Translations under genes and position numbers: made by a program
Assembly: GCA_964580995.1 (NCBI GenBank)
Contig: CAZOMV010000069.1
Span: 1-31,604, forward strand
From: JAKJEP01 sp964580995
Lineage (GTDB): Bacteria > Planctomycetota > Phycisphaerae > Sedimentisphaerales > SM23-30
Direction of reading: 5' to 3'
DNA: 31,604 nucleotides
The notes under the pieces: generated by a model
The model's input: the letters and a program-made list of their open reading frames with translations, nothing else
Database searches by the model: none
What the model was told of the DNA's origin: nothing
In this document: positions 1 through 7,309 of the stretch, one piece after another
Layout of the letters: each line of letters begins with the position of its first letter
Position numbering within the stretch: position 1 is the stretch's first letter

Positions 1-1
1 T

Positions 2-2317
2 GAGCAGCGGCTGGCGACGCTGCGGGGGATGGTGGAGCAGGCGGGGAAATACGGGATCAAGATTTATCTGTATATGAACGAGCCGCGAGGGATGCCGGAT
101 GCGTTTTTTGAGAAGGAGGGGCGGAAGGAGGTCAAGGGGACGGCGGAAGGGGGGTATTCGGCGTTATGTACTTCGACGCCGCCGGTGCGGCAGTATGTGA
201 AGGATTCGCTGACGTATATTTTTAAGCAGGTGCCGGGGCTGGGCGGGGTGTTTACGATCAGCGCGTCGGAGAATCTGACGAGCTGCTGGAGCCACGGCGG
301 TGGGGCCGGTTGTCCGCGATGTTCGCAGCGGCCGGCGGCGGAAGTGATCGCGGAGATTAACAGCACGATTGCCGAGGGGATGTGGGCGGGGAACCCGGAG
401 GCGAAGGTGATGTTTTGGGATTGGGGGTGGGCGGATGAATGGGCGGAAGCGATAATCAATGGGCTGCCGCACCAGGCGTATCTGATGAGTGTGAGCGAAC
501 GGGATCTGGTGGTGGAACATGCGGGGATTCCGACGACGATCTGGGAATACAGCATCAGCGCGGTGGGGCCGGGGCCGCGGGCCAGCCGGCACTGGGGGTA
601 TGCCAAAAAGCACGGGATGAAGACGATGGCCAAGGTGGCGTTCAACAATACGTGGGAGCTGTCGGCGGTGCCGTATATTCCGGCGATGAATCTGATCGCG
701 GAGCATTGCCGGAATCTGACGGCGGCGGGGGTGGACGGGTATATGCTGAGCTGGTCGCTGGGCGGATGTCCCTCGCCGAATTTACAGATTGCGAAGGAAT
801 TCAGCGAACGGAAAGATGGCACGGTGGAAGAGGCCCTGGCGAAGGTGGCGCAGGATAATTACGGGACGGCGGCGGTGGACGATGTGCTGCGGGCGTGGGG
901 GCGGTTTAGTGCGGCCTTTCGGGAGCACCCGTTCCCGGGTGGTTTGTATTCGGAACCCTGTCAGAACGGGCCGGCGAATCCGCTGTATCCGGTAGCGACG
1001 GGGCGGGGAGCAACGATGGTGGGATTTCCGTTTGATCATCTGGATGCCTGGTGCGGGCCGTTTCCGCCGGAGGTGTATGCGGAGCAGTTTGCGAAGATGG
1101 CGCGGCTGTGGAAGCCGGGGCTGTCGGATTTTGAGAAGGCGCTGGCCAAGCAGGAGGAGGCGGGATATCGTGCCCGGCTGCTGGAGGATTACACCATTGC
1201 GCAGGTCTGCTGGCTGTATTTTCGCAGTGTGGCCAATCAGACGCGGTTTATCCTGGCCCGTAATGCACTGGCGGCGGAGGGAGTGAAGCCGGAAGAGCGG
1301 GTGAAGTATGCGGAGGCGATGCAGAGGGCAGCGGAGGAGGAGCGGGAGATTGCGGTGCAGATGTTTCATCTGAGCCGGCGGGACAGCCGGATCGGATTTG
1401 AGGCGTCGAACCATTATTATTATTTTCCGCTGGATTTTGTGGAGAAGGTGATTAACTGCGAGTATATTCTGGAGGATTGGCTGGCGGGGGCGAAAGGGAA
1501 TCAGTCACCGGTAGTGGCGCCGGGGGCGGCGGCCAAGCTGGCGGGCGGCTTTGCCTTTACAGAAGGACCGGCGGGGGATGCGGCGGGGAATGTATTTTTC
1601 AGCGATATCCCGAACAACCGGATTCACAAGTGGTCGGCGGAAGGGAAACTTTCGACGTTTCTGGAAAACTCCGGCGGGGCTAATGGGTTGATGTTTGACG
1701 GCGGCGGGAATCTGATTGCCTGTGCGGGCGGCAGCCGCCAAGTGGTTTCCATCGATCCGGGGGGGAGGGCGGCGGTGCTGGCAGAGCGGTATGGGGGGAA
1801 GAAATTCAACAGCCCCAACGATCTGTGGATCGATCCGAAGGGCGGGATTTACTTTACCGATCCCTGTTATGGAGACAGGAACAACCTAGAACAGGGCGGG
1901 GAGCATGTGTATTATCTGACGGCGGACCGGAGTAAAGTGGTCCGGGTGGCGGGCGATCTGGTGCGGCCCAATGGGGTGATCGGGACGCCGGACGGGAAAA
2001 TTCTGTATATTGCCGATCATGGAGATAGTAAGACGTTTGCATACCAGATTCACGCTGACGGAACACTGGCGGATAAGAAACTTTTTGCCGCCAGCGGTTC
2101 GGACGGGATGACGATGGATAGCCGGGGGAATGTATATCTGACCAATCAGGCGGATAGTACGGTGGATGTGTACAATGCACAGGGTGAAAAGATCGAGGCA
2201 ATTGCGGTTCCGGAACGGCCGGCCAACGTCTGCTTTGGCGGCAAGGACGGCAAGACGCTGTTTATTACGGCGATGACCTCACTCTATGCGATCCCGATGC
2301 AGGTTAGCGGCAATTGA
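2..2317 (+). CDS. Glycosidase-like protein fused to SMP-30/gluconolactonase propeller (5' partial)
   Basis: The reading frame is open to the left edge, so the gene starts outside the window; the ATG at 29 is only the first internal Met (numbering below uses it). Residues about 1-480 look like a TIM-barrel glycosidase region (YLYMNEPRG, FWDWGWADEW, SENLTSCWSHGG with a CPRC pair) followed by a helical part. It is vaguely like GH20/DUF4838-type planctomycete proteins, but I cannot assign a family. Residues about 500-760 are an SMP-30/gluconolactonase-like six-bladed propeller. The family's metal ligands are recognisable: E512 in FTEGP, N597 in SPNDLW and D692 in GSDGMTMD. By family knowledge the propeller would hydrolyse a sugar lactone or similar ester; joined to a glycosidase it could open an oxidised sugar after release. 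Coding is unusually rich in GGG and GCG codons. The SMP-30 assignment is firm; the N-terminal role is open. Confidence 0.8.
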   Translation, partial: EQRLATLRGMVEQAGKYGIKIYLYMNEPRGMPDAFFEKEGRKEVKGTAEGGYSALCTSTPPVRQYVKDSLTYIFKQVPGLGGVFTISASENLTSCWSHGGGAGCPRCSQRPAAEVIAEINSTIAEGMWAGNPEAKVMFWDWGWADEWAEAIINGLPHQAYLMSVSERDLVVEHAGIPTTIWEYSISAVGPGPRASRHWGYAKKHGMKTMAKVAFNNTWELSAVPYIPAMNLIAEHCRNLTAAGVDGYMLSWSLGGCPSPNLQIAKEFSERKDGTVEEALAKVAQDNYGTAAVDDVLRAWGRFSAAFREHPFPGGLYSEPCQNGPANPLYPVATGRGATMVGFPFDHLDAWCGPFPPEVYAEQFAKMARLWKPGLSDFEKALAKQEEAGYRARLLEDYTIAQVCWLYFRSVANQTRFILARNALAAEGVKPEERVKYAEAMQRAAEEEREIAVQMFHLSRRDSRIGFEASNHYYYFPLDFVEKVINCEYILEDWLAGAKGNQSPVVAPGAAAKLAGGFAFTEGPAGDAAGNVFFSDIPNNRIHKWSAEGKLSTFLENSGGANGLMFDGGGNLIACAGGSRQVVSIDPGGRAAVLAERYGGKKFNSPNDLWIDPKGGIYFTDPCYGDRNNLEQGGEHVYYLTADRSKVVRVAGDLVRPNGVIGTPDGKILYIADHGDSKTFAYQIHADGTLADKKLFAASGSDGMTMDSRGNVYLTNQADSTVDVYNAQGEKIEAIAVPERPANVCFGGKDGKTLFITAMTSLYAIPMQVSGN

Positions 2318-2793
2318 AAACCCGATGGATCGCTCCGGTAATTTCCTATGACCGGGCGTGACGGCAGAGAGGGGCCATTCGAATCAACGCGGGCCAATGA
2401 ATAGCCCAATCCCCCACACAACAAGTCTTTTTCAAAAAATAGTCAGGTGCGGTCCAGCAACAAAGCCGTTTAATGATTGGCTGCCAAAACCTTTTGAGTA
2501 ATGATTGCCTCGCTACCAGCGGACTTTGTCTTTTTTGCGGACTAGGCATCCCTGCTCTCGTCACCTGACTTTAGCGGGTTTTCGATCGTTCTCACGATCA
2601 CCCAGTTTTCAGCATCCTTGCGATTGCTATGGATAACACCTGGCGTGTTATCTCCAAAGATGGAGACCTCGATGCCTCCAGCCAGAACATTCAAGCAGGT
2701 TGCTGCCAAAAGACGCGGTACTTAGCCGTGGCGCGGTAGTTTATACTGCCATTCCTTTTGACAGCAACGCAAGATCCAACTGCTGTCCTGTTT
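2318..2793. other. 476-bp intergenic region between convergent genes
   Basis: No convincing gene. It holds a perfect 8-bp inverted repeat, GATAACAC at 2632-2639 and GTGTTATC at 2645-2652 with a 5-nt loop and no following T run, plus the terminator candidate listed separately. A 72-codon minus-strand frame at 2346-2564 has no recognisable features and no ribosome site, and I regard it as chance. Confidence 0.6.
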
Positions 2794-2795
2794 TT
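2760..2795 (+). terminator. Candidate rho-independent terminator of the glycosidase/SMP-30 gene
   Basis: GACAGCA (2760-2766) pairs with TGCTGTC (2781-2787) across a 14-nt loop, followed by CTG and five T. The stem is only 7 bp and the loop is long, so it is modest. It sits 440 bp after the plus-strand stop and touches the stop of the convergent ATP-cone gene. Confidence 0.4.
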
Positions 2796-3420
2796 AGCAC
2801 ACAGCAGCAACGGGCGATTCCTCCTCAACCTCCTTCACGGGTTTTCGTTCAGCCAAGGCTCTTTCCGCCTGCCTCATCGCCAGAAATTCGTTATCGACAA
2901 GGGCGCGAATTAAAGTGGAATCGATCTGGCGATAACCCAGAGTTAGAACTTTTTCTTCCACCACACCCGCAATGACTCTTGCCAAGCCTCGGGGCAGGTG
3001 TCTCTCTCTTTCCAACTCCCGTACAATCATCGACTTATTCCAATGCTGAACTTCGCTCTGATCATAATTCAGGACGCTTCGCCGTGAATCAAAGATTCGT
3101 TGCGGAATACTTCTTTTTACCACTTCCACCCGGTTGCGTTTAATTTGCCGAATGATACGATGCTCCTGCAGGGCCAAAGCCGCTTTTTCATGACCGGTAT
3201 CCGCCAGTACGACTTCGATCATGGACTGGATTTCATTGAAAGAGACCCTGCCGCTGCCGTATTGGTGCCGCAGATAAAGACTCACGGCTTCGGCCAGTTG
3301 TTCGGCAACGGTTTCCTGGTAATCGCCGACTTCCGATAAGGCGAGCGTGATGGTTCCCATGACCTTGGTATGAAGATATACTTCCAGAGAGCCGTCGCTT
3401 TTTTCTACCTGCAACTGCAT
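2794..3420 (-). CDS. ATP-cone domain protein encoded next to nrdR
   Basis: This 208-residue protein has no catalytic ribonucleotide reductase domain. Residues about 15-105 match an ATP-cone (YQETVAEQLAEAV, VSFNEIQSMIEVVL, ALALQEHRIIRQIKR), the nucleotide-sensing fold used by reductases and NrdR. Residues about 125-195 (HWNKSMIVRELERE, LARVIAGVVEEKVL, STLIRALVDNEFL) look like a second, diverged ATP-cone half. It starts 9 bp after the nrdR stop, on the same strand, so the two are almost certainly co-transcribed and probably act together in sensing ATP/dATP. It ends in SPVAAVC, with a C-terminal Cys. The domain call is solid; the function as NrdR partner is inferred from position. Confidence 0.75.
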   Translation of the reverse strand: MQLQVEKSDGSLEVYLHTKVMGTITLALSEVGDYQETVAEQLAEAVSLYLRHQYGSGRVSFNEIQSMIEVVLADTGHEKAALALQEHRIIRQIKRNRVEVVKRSIPQRIFDSRRSVLNYDQSEVQHWNKSMIVRELERERHLPRGLARVIAGVVEEKVLTLGYRQIDSTLIRALVDNEFLAMRQAERALAERKPVKEVEEESPVAAVC

Positions 3421-3429
3421 AAAATTACC

Positions 3430-3924
3430 CTAATCATCAAAAAGTTTTTTCTGCCCCGGGGCCGGTTCCGTCCGGTCCATTACTTCATTGACTTCTTCGA
3501 TGAACTGGCCTAAATCCTGGAAATCGCGATAGACGCTGGCGAAGCGGACATAGGCGACCTGGTCCAAAGACTTCAGGCGTTTCATGGTCTGCTCGCCGAT
3601 GAAGCGGGAGGAAACTTCCTGACCCTGCTGGCGAAAGATTTCTTCTTCGACTTCCTCGGCTAAATTTTCGATTTGCTGCATGGATATCGGTCTTTTGTAA
3701 CAAGCCTTTTGGACACCGGCGATGATTCGCTGGCGATTGTAGGGGATCCGGCTGCCATCTTTTTTGACTACGGTCAGTTTAACCGCGTCTTCGACTCGTT
3801 CATAGGTGGTGAAACGACGTTTGCAAGCCAGACACTGGCGTCTGCGGCGAATGATCCGCCCGCCCTCGCTGGAGCGGGAATCGATTACCTTGTCCTGATC
3901 CTCTTTGCAAAATGGGCATCGCAC
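3430..3924 (-). CDS. nrdR: Transcriptional repressor NrdR
   Basis: NrdR is the zinc-ribbon/ATP-cone repressor of ribonucleotide reductase genes, which loads ATP or dATP to control DNA binding. The 164-residue length is typical. C3, C6, C31 and C34 form the zinc ribbon; an Arg-rich stretch (IIRRRRQC) and KRRFTTYERVE lie in the DNA-binding part; the ATP-cone spans about 48-138 with VVKKDGSRIPYNRQRI and the conserved end RFASVYRDF. The start is GTG at 3924, because the in-frame codon two places upstream is a stop. An ATP-cone gene follows 9 bp downstream. A near-consensus promoter with NrdR-box-like repeats lies about 110 bp upstream. No reductase gene is in the window. Confidence 0.97.
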   Translation of the reverse strand: MRCPFCKEDQDKVIDSRSSEGGRIIRRRRQCLACKRRFTTYERVEDAVKLTVVKKDGSRIPYNRQRIIAGVQKACYKRPISMQQIENLAEEVEEEIFRQQGQEVSSRFIGEQTMKRLKSLDQVAYVRFASVYRDFQDLGQFIEEVNEVMDRTEPAPGQKKLFDD

Positions 3925-4010
3925 GTGTTATAGGACCCATAAAATTAGTTTCTTAACCAAATAACATCCACTCAGAAATTAGGTGTCTAAAAAAATGAAT
4001 ACTTTCACAT

Positions 4011-4057
4011 TCAACATATAGTCGCCAGTGAAAGATAACTCACAACATATAGCATGT
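4011..4057. promoter_or_regulatory. Possible phased NrdR-box pair
   Basis: The 9-mer AACATATAG occurs at 4013-4021 and again at 4044-4052, exactly 31 bp (three helical turns) apart. The 16-mer at 4042-4057 (ACAACATATAGCATGT) matches 11 of 16 positions of the published NrdR-box consensus acaCwAtATaTwGtgt by my alignment; the other copy matches less well. The better copy overlaps the promoter spacer, as expected for autorepression. The sequence repeat is certain; the NrdR assignment is inference. Confidence 0.4.
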
Positions 4058-4060
4058 CAA
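4032..4060 (-). promoter_or_regulatory. nrdR promoter
   Basis: Read on the minus strand, TTGACA (4060-4055) is separated by 17 bp from TATCTT (4037-4032). This is an excellent -35 and a fair -10, giving a leader of roughly 100 nt before the GTG at 3924. Confidence 0.6.
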
Positions 4061-4198
4061 ACCAAAAACCATTATAAATTAAGGATTTACATTCATGAAA
4101 TTGTTAACAAAATGTTAATTCGAACATAAATACTGTAGAAATACATGTTTATATAATTATTGACTAAAATTTAACAATGGGGAAAAGTTAATCAAAGG

Positions 4199-4224
4199 CA
4201 AATATTTTTTTAAAAAAATATTTG
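4199..4224. repeat. Perfect 26-bp AT-rich palindrome
   Basis: CAAATATTTTTTT (4199-4211) is followed without a spacer by its exact reverse complement (4212-4224). It contains T7 directly abutting A7. It could be a DNA-bending or protein site, or a bidirectional terminator-like element; no gene ends here, which argues against the latter. Confidence 0.7.
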
Positions 4225-4324
4225 AAAAAATTCAGGTGAAATACAAAATTCAATTAATGCACGCCGTTTATTCCGTTTGTTTTCATTATACCGCAATCCA
4301 TTACCCCATTGCAGCATATGCAGC

Positions 4325-4353
4325 TTGATTATGAAGGAGTTATTTCGTATCAT
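4325..4353 (+). promoter_or_regulatory. Candidate tyrS promoter
   Basis: TTGATT (4325-4330), a 17-bp spacer and TATCAT (4348-4353) form a plausible sigma-70-type promoter with a start site about 40 bp before the tyrS GTG. Confidence 0.45.
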
Positions 4354-4396
4354 ACTGTGTTTAGGAATTTGATGCTGTTTCGAAAGGCCAAGAGTT

Positions 4397-5668
4397 GTGT
4401 CGAATGTAATAGCTACTTTAACGGAACGTGGTTTTGTCAGCCAAAAGTCCGATTTCGATTTAGCGGACAAGCTGGATCGCCCCGTTACTTTATATGCGGG
4501 CTTTGATCCGACGGCGGAGAGCTTGCACATCGGGCATCTGATGCAGATTATGCTGCTGGCGAAGTTTCAGCGGCATGGGCATCGGCCGATTGCTCTGGTG
4601 GGCGGGGCTACGGCCATGATCGGAGATCCCAGCGGCAAGAGTCAGGAGCGGGTGCTGCTCAGCCAGGAAACCATCGAGAAGAATGTGGTGGGAATTCAGC
4701 AGCAGCTCCAGCATTTTCTGGATTTTGAATGCGGGGTCAATAGCGCGCTGCTGGTTAATAACTTCGACTGGATCGGGAAATTTTCCTTTATCGAATTTTT
4801 GCGGGATGTGGGCAAGCATTTCCGGGTGGGGGAGATGATGGGTAAGGAATCCGTTCGCAAACGGCTGCAAAGCGAGGCGGGGATGAGTTTTACGGAGTTT
4901 AGCTATCAACTGCTGCAATCCTATGATTTTCTGCATCTGAACCGGCAGTATGACTGCGTGTTACAGGTGGGCGGCGACGACCAATGGGGCAATATTACGG
5001 CGGGGATCGACCTGGTACGCCGGCTGGAGGGAAAGGTGACATATGGGCTGACCTCGCCACTGCTGACCAATGCCAGCGGGCAGAAGTTCGGCAAGACCGA
5101 GGCGGGGGCCGTCTGGCTGGATGAGAAAAAGACCAGCCCATATGAATTTTATCAGTACTGGATTCGCTGCGATGACCGGGATGTGATTAAGCTGCTGAAA
5201 TTTTTTACGTTCCTGCCGCTGGAGCAGATTGGAGAGCTGGAACAAGCCGTGCAAGCGGCGCCGGAAAAGCGACAGGCCCAAACGGTGCTGGCGGAGGAAG
5301 TGACCCGGATGGTGCATGGGCAGCGGGCGACCGAGGTGGCCCGGAAGGCCTCGCAGGTACTCTATGGCCAGGAGATTACCGGGCTGAGCGACCGGGACTT
5401 GAGTGATATTTTTTCGGATGTGCCCAGCACCCGGTTCTGCCGGAGCTGCCTGGAAAGCGGGCTATCTGTGCTGGACGCGTTGTGCCAGACGAAGATGTGC
5501 AGTTCCCGGGGGGAGGCGAAGAAGCTCATCAAGGCGGGCGGAGTGTATGCCAATAATGTGAAGATCGATAATCAGGAGCAGGTGTTCCGGGTGGAGTCGC
5601 TGGCGTCGGAAACGATCCTGGTTTTACGCAGCGGTAAAAAGAATTACCATTTGCTGAAATTTGAATGA
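4397..5668 (+). CDS. tyrS: Tyrosyl-tRNA synthetase
   Basis: Charges tRNA-Tyr with tyrosine in the cytoplasm. The protein is 423 residues, normal for bacterial TyrRS. The class I signature HIGH is at residues 44-47, the KMSKS equivalent is KFGKT at 230-234, GDDQWGN marks the tRNA/tyrosine site, and a C-terminal S4-type RNA-binding domain (SSRGEAKKLIKAGGVYANN) covers about 355-423. The start is GTG at 4397 with AAAGG at 4383-4387 nine bases upstream; no ATG upstream in this frame gives a normal TyrRS N-terminus. No T-box leader was recognised. Two uncharacterised genes follow closely. Confidence 0.97.
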   Translation: MSNVIATLTERGFVSQKSDFDLADKLDRPVTLYAGFDPTAESLHIGHLMQIMLLAKFQRHGHRPIALVGGATAMIGDPSGKSQERVLLSQETIEKNVVGIQQQLQHFLDFECGVNSALLVNNFDWIGKFSFIEFLRDVGKHFRVGEMMGKESVRKRLQSEAGMSFTEFSYQLLQSYDFLHLNRQYDCVLQVGGDDQWGNITAGIDLVRRLEGKVTYGLTSPLLTNASGQKFGKTEAGAVWLDEKKTSPYEFYQYWIRCDDRDVIKLLKFFTFLPLEQIGELEQAVQAAPEKRQAQTVLAEEVTRMVHGQRATEVARKASQVLYGQEITGLSDRDLSDIFSDVPSTRFCRSCLESGLSVLDALCQTKMCSSRGEAKKLIKAGGVYANNVKIDNQEQVFRVESLASETILVLRSGKKNYHLLKFE

Positions 5669-5703
5669 GTAAAACCGGCCCAGGCCGGATGAAGGGACCT
5701 GAT

Positions 5704-6282
5704 ATGAAGTTACCCCAGACACCAACACCGGAAAAATATGTGGGATTGTATGTGATCGACTTTGGTACGCAGTGCGCGATGGGCTATACGGCGGAAGAAG
5801 CGGCGGCCCTGCTGGAGACAGAAGAATACGCGCAGAGTAAGGTGTATAAAATCTATCGGGCGTATCCGGACGGGCGGATGGAATTGCAGGCGGTCACTCC
5901 GCAGCGGTTTCAATTGGAAAGCGGGATGTTCTTTCACTGCCGGGATGAAAAGAGCGGCCAGGAGGAATACCGGCAGTTGCTGCGGTGGGCGCAGGAACAG
6001 GCGCCGCCCTGCCGGGCCAAATTGCAACTGGCGCGGGAGGCGGATGGGTTGCTGCTGGTCCTGATTTATCCGGCGGAATACGAACAGGAAATTGGCCGGT
6101 GGCTGGGGGCCAGCGGGTTTCAGGGCGGCGGGCCGGTGGACGCGGGGATCAGTCAGGTCAGCCGGTATTATCCGCGTAATCTGGAGATGGTGCAGCGGGA
6201 GCAGCTCTGGCCGGCGGAATCGTTGCGGGCCAGAGACCTTGATGAGCTGCGGGCGTGCGTGGGGATGGAACTGCAAAGGTAA
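5704..6282 (+). CDS. Uncharacterised cytoplasmic protein downstream of tyrS
   Basis: I do not recognise the family. The 192-residue product has no signal peptide or membrane segment. It begins PEKYVGLYVIDFGTQCAMGYTAEEAAALL and contains a Tyr-rich KVYKIYRAYPDGRMEL stretch and a C-terminal SRYYPRNLEMVQ region. I prefer the ATG at 5704 because AAGGGA at 5692-5697 lies six bases upstream; an earlier ATG at 5665 overlaps the tyrS stop but has no ribosome site. An inverted repeat CCGGCC-CA-GGCCGG (5675-5688) lies between the two genes. Position after tyrS suggests co-transcription only; it does not reveal function. Confidence 0.65.
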   Translation: MKLPQTPTPEKYVGLYVIDFGTQCAMGYTAEEAAALLETEEYAQSKVYKIYRAYPDGRMELQAVTPQRFQLESGMFFHCRDEKSGQEEYRQLLRWAQEQAPPCRAKLQLAREADGLLLVLIYPAEYEQEIGRWLGASGFQGGGPVDAGISQVSRYYPRNLEMVQREQLWPAESLRARDLDELRACVGMELQR

Positions 6283-6285
6283 GGC

Positions 6286-6483
6286 ATGAAAGGTTTCCAC
6301 CGAAAGTGGCTTATTTTAAATCTCGGCCTGACCTGGTGGCTGTTGACCTGCCGCAAGGCCCAAGCCGATTCCCAGCGGATGCGCCAGCTTGAGTATCCGG
6401 CCAGCACCCAGCGGATGGGCCTGCGGTTCACGGAAAAAATCCGGGATACCTTTCGGCATCGCTGGCTGCGGATTCATCGATAA
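6286..6483 (+). CDS. Small secreted or membrane-anchored protein, unknown
   Basis: A 65-residue ORF begins 3 bp after the preceding stop, with AAAGG at 6275-6279 six bases upstream of the ATG, which suggests translational coupling. Residues 7-22 (KWLILNLGLTWWLLTC) are hydrophobic, then RKAQA resembles a signal-peptidase site; the mature part would be about 37 residues and basic (RMRQLEYPASTQRMGLRFTEK). The Cys before RKAQA is not in a good lipobox. No family recognised. Spacing and signal-like start favour a real gene. Confidence 0.5.
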   Translation: MKGFHRKWLILNLGLTWWLLTCRKAQADSQRMRQLEYPASTQRMGLRFTEKIRDTFRHRWLRIHR

Positions 6484-6502
6484 AATAGAAACGGGATTTT
6501 AC

Positions 6503-6530
6503 TTTACATTTAATTATCTCGTTTTATAAT
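6503..6530 (+). promoter_or_regulatory. Promoter of the DUF5131-TcmP pair
   Basis: TTTACA (6503-6508), a 16-bp spacer and a perfect TATAAT (6525-6530). The predicted start is about 38 bp upstream of the DUF5131 ATG, so the pair appears to be an independent transcription unit rather than a tail of the tyrS operon. Confidence 0.6.
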
Positions 6531-6574
6531 GAGGTATCGTTAATGGTCTTTACTATATAAATACGGGTATAACA

Positions 6575-7297
6575 ATGGCACAAAAATCCAGAATCGAATG
6601 GACCGAATCCACGTGGAATCCCGTTACCGGCTGCAGCAAGATCAGTCCTGGTTGTAAAAACTGTTATGCGGAGCGAATGGCTTTGCGTCTGAGGGCTATG
6701 GGGAACCAAAATTACGCCAACGGCTTTCGTGTTACCCTGCACCGGCATGTTCTGGAGTATCCCCTCCGTTGGAAACAGCCCCAAACAATTTTTGTCAATT
6801 CCATGAGCGATCTGTTTCATAAAGATATACCTGACTCCTTTATCTTTGATGTGTTTGATATTATGAACCGGGCCTCTCAGCATCGATTTCAGGTCCTGAC
6901 GAAACGATCGGACCGTTTGAACCAGTTAAGTCCGGAACTGGCCTGGGCGGAGAATATCTGGATGGGCGTTTCGGTTGAGAACAGCGATTACCGGTATCGC
7001 ATCGATCATTTGCGGAATACTCGGGCTGTTATTAAATTTCTGTCTATCGAGCCTCTGCTGGGGCCAATGCCGGAACTATGCCTGGATGGAATCGACTGGG
7101 TCATTGTCGGCGGTGAATCCGGCCCGAAAGCCAGGCCCATGAATGCCGGCTGGGTTACGGAAATCCGGGACCAGTGCATTGGCCAGAATGTGCCTTTCTT
7201 TTTCAAACAATGGGGCGGCGTGAATAAAAAGAAAGCGGGCCGTCTGCTCGAAAATCAGACCTGGGATCAAATGCCTGGAGAACTAATAGGAATATAG
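6575..7297 (+). CDS. DUF5131 / phage Gp37-Gp68 family three-Cys protein
   Basis: The 240-residue protein matches the DUF5131 (phage Gp37/Gp68) family: start SRIEWTESTWNPVTGCSKISPGC, NCYAERMA, IFVNSMSDLFH, FQVLTKRSDRL, WMGVSVEN and FLSIEPLLGP, then VIVGGESGPKARPM and FFFKQWGG. C20, C27 and C30 form the CX6CX2C cluster that led to the suggestion that this family is radical-SAM-like with a 4Fe-4S cluster; the substrate is unknown. The ATG at 6575 is correct because the family signature begins a few residues later, though only a weak ribosome site precedes it. The gene is followed 12 bp later by TcmP, the partner it usually has. Its base composition resembles the host genes, unlike its partner. 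Confidence 0.9.
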   Translation: MAQKSRIEWTESTWNPVTGCSKISPGCKNCYAERMALRLRAMGNQNYANGFRVTLHRHVLEYPLRWKQPQTIFVNSMSDLFHKDIPDSFIFDVFDIMNRASQHRFQVLTKRSDRLNQLSPELAWAENIWMGVSVENSDYRYRIDHLRNTRAVIKFLSIEPLLGPMPELCLDGIDWVIVGGESGPKARPMNAGWVTEIRDQCIGQNVPFFFKQWGGVNKKKAGRLLENQTWDQMPGELIGI

Positions 7298-7309
7298 GGG
7301 GATAAATAA

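Larger units (their letters stand above)
3925..4396. other. AT-rich divergent regulatory region between nrdR and tyrS
   Basis: About 470 bp of very AT-rich, non-coding DNA separate two divergent housekeeping genes. It holds a minus-strand promoter for nrdR, a plus-strand promoter candidate for tyrS, a TTGTTAACAA palindrome at 4101-4110, and a perfect 26-bp palindrome at 4199-4224, each listed separately. No gene seen. Confidence 0.7.

Noticed and set aside
2346..2564. 72-codon minus-strand frame in the first intergenic region
   Set aside because: No ribosome site, no domain, and composition of ordinary non-coding DNA.
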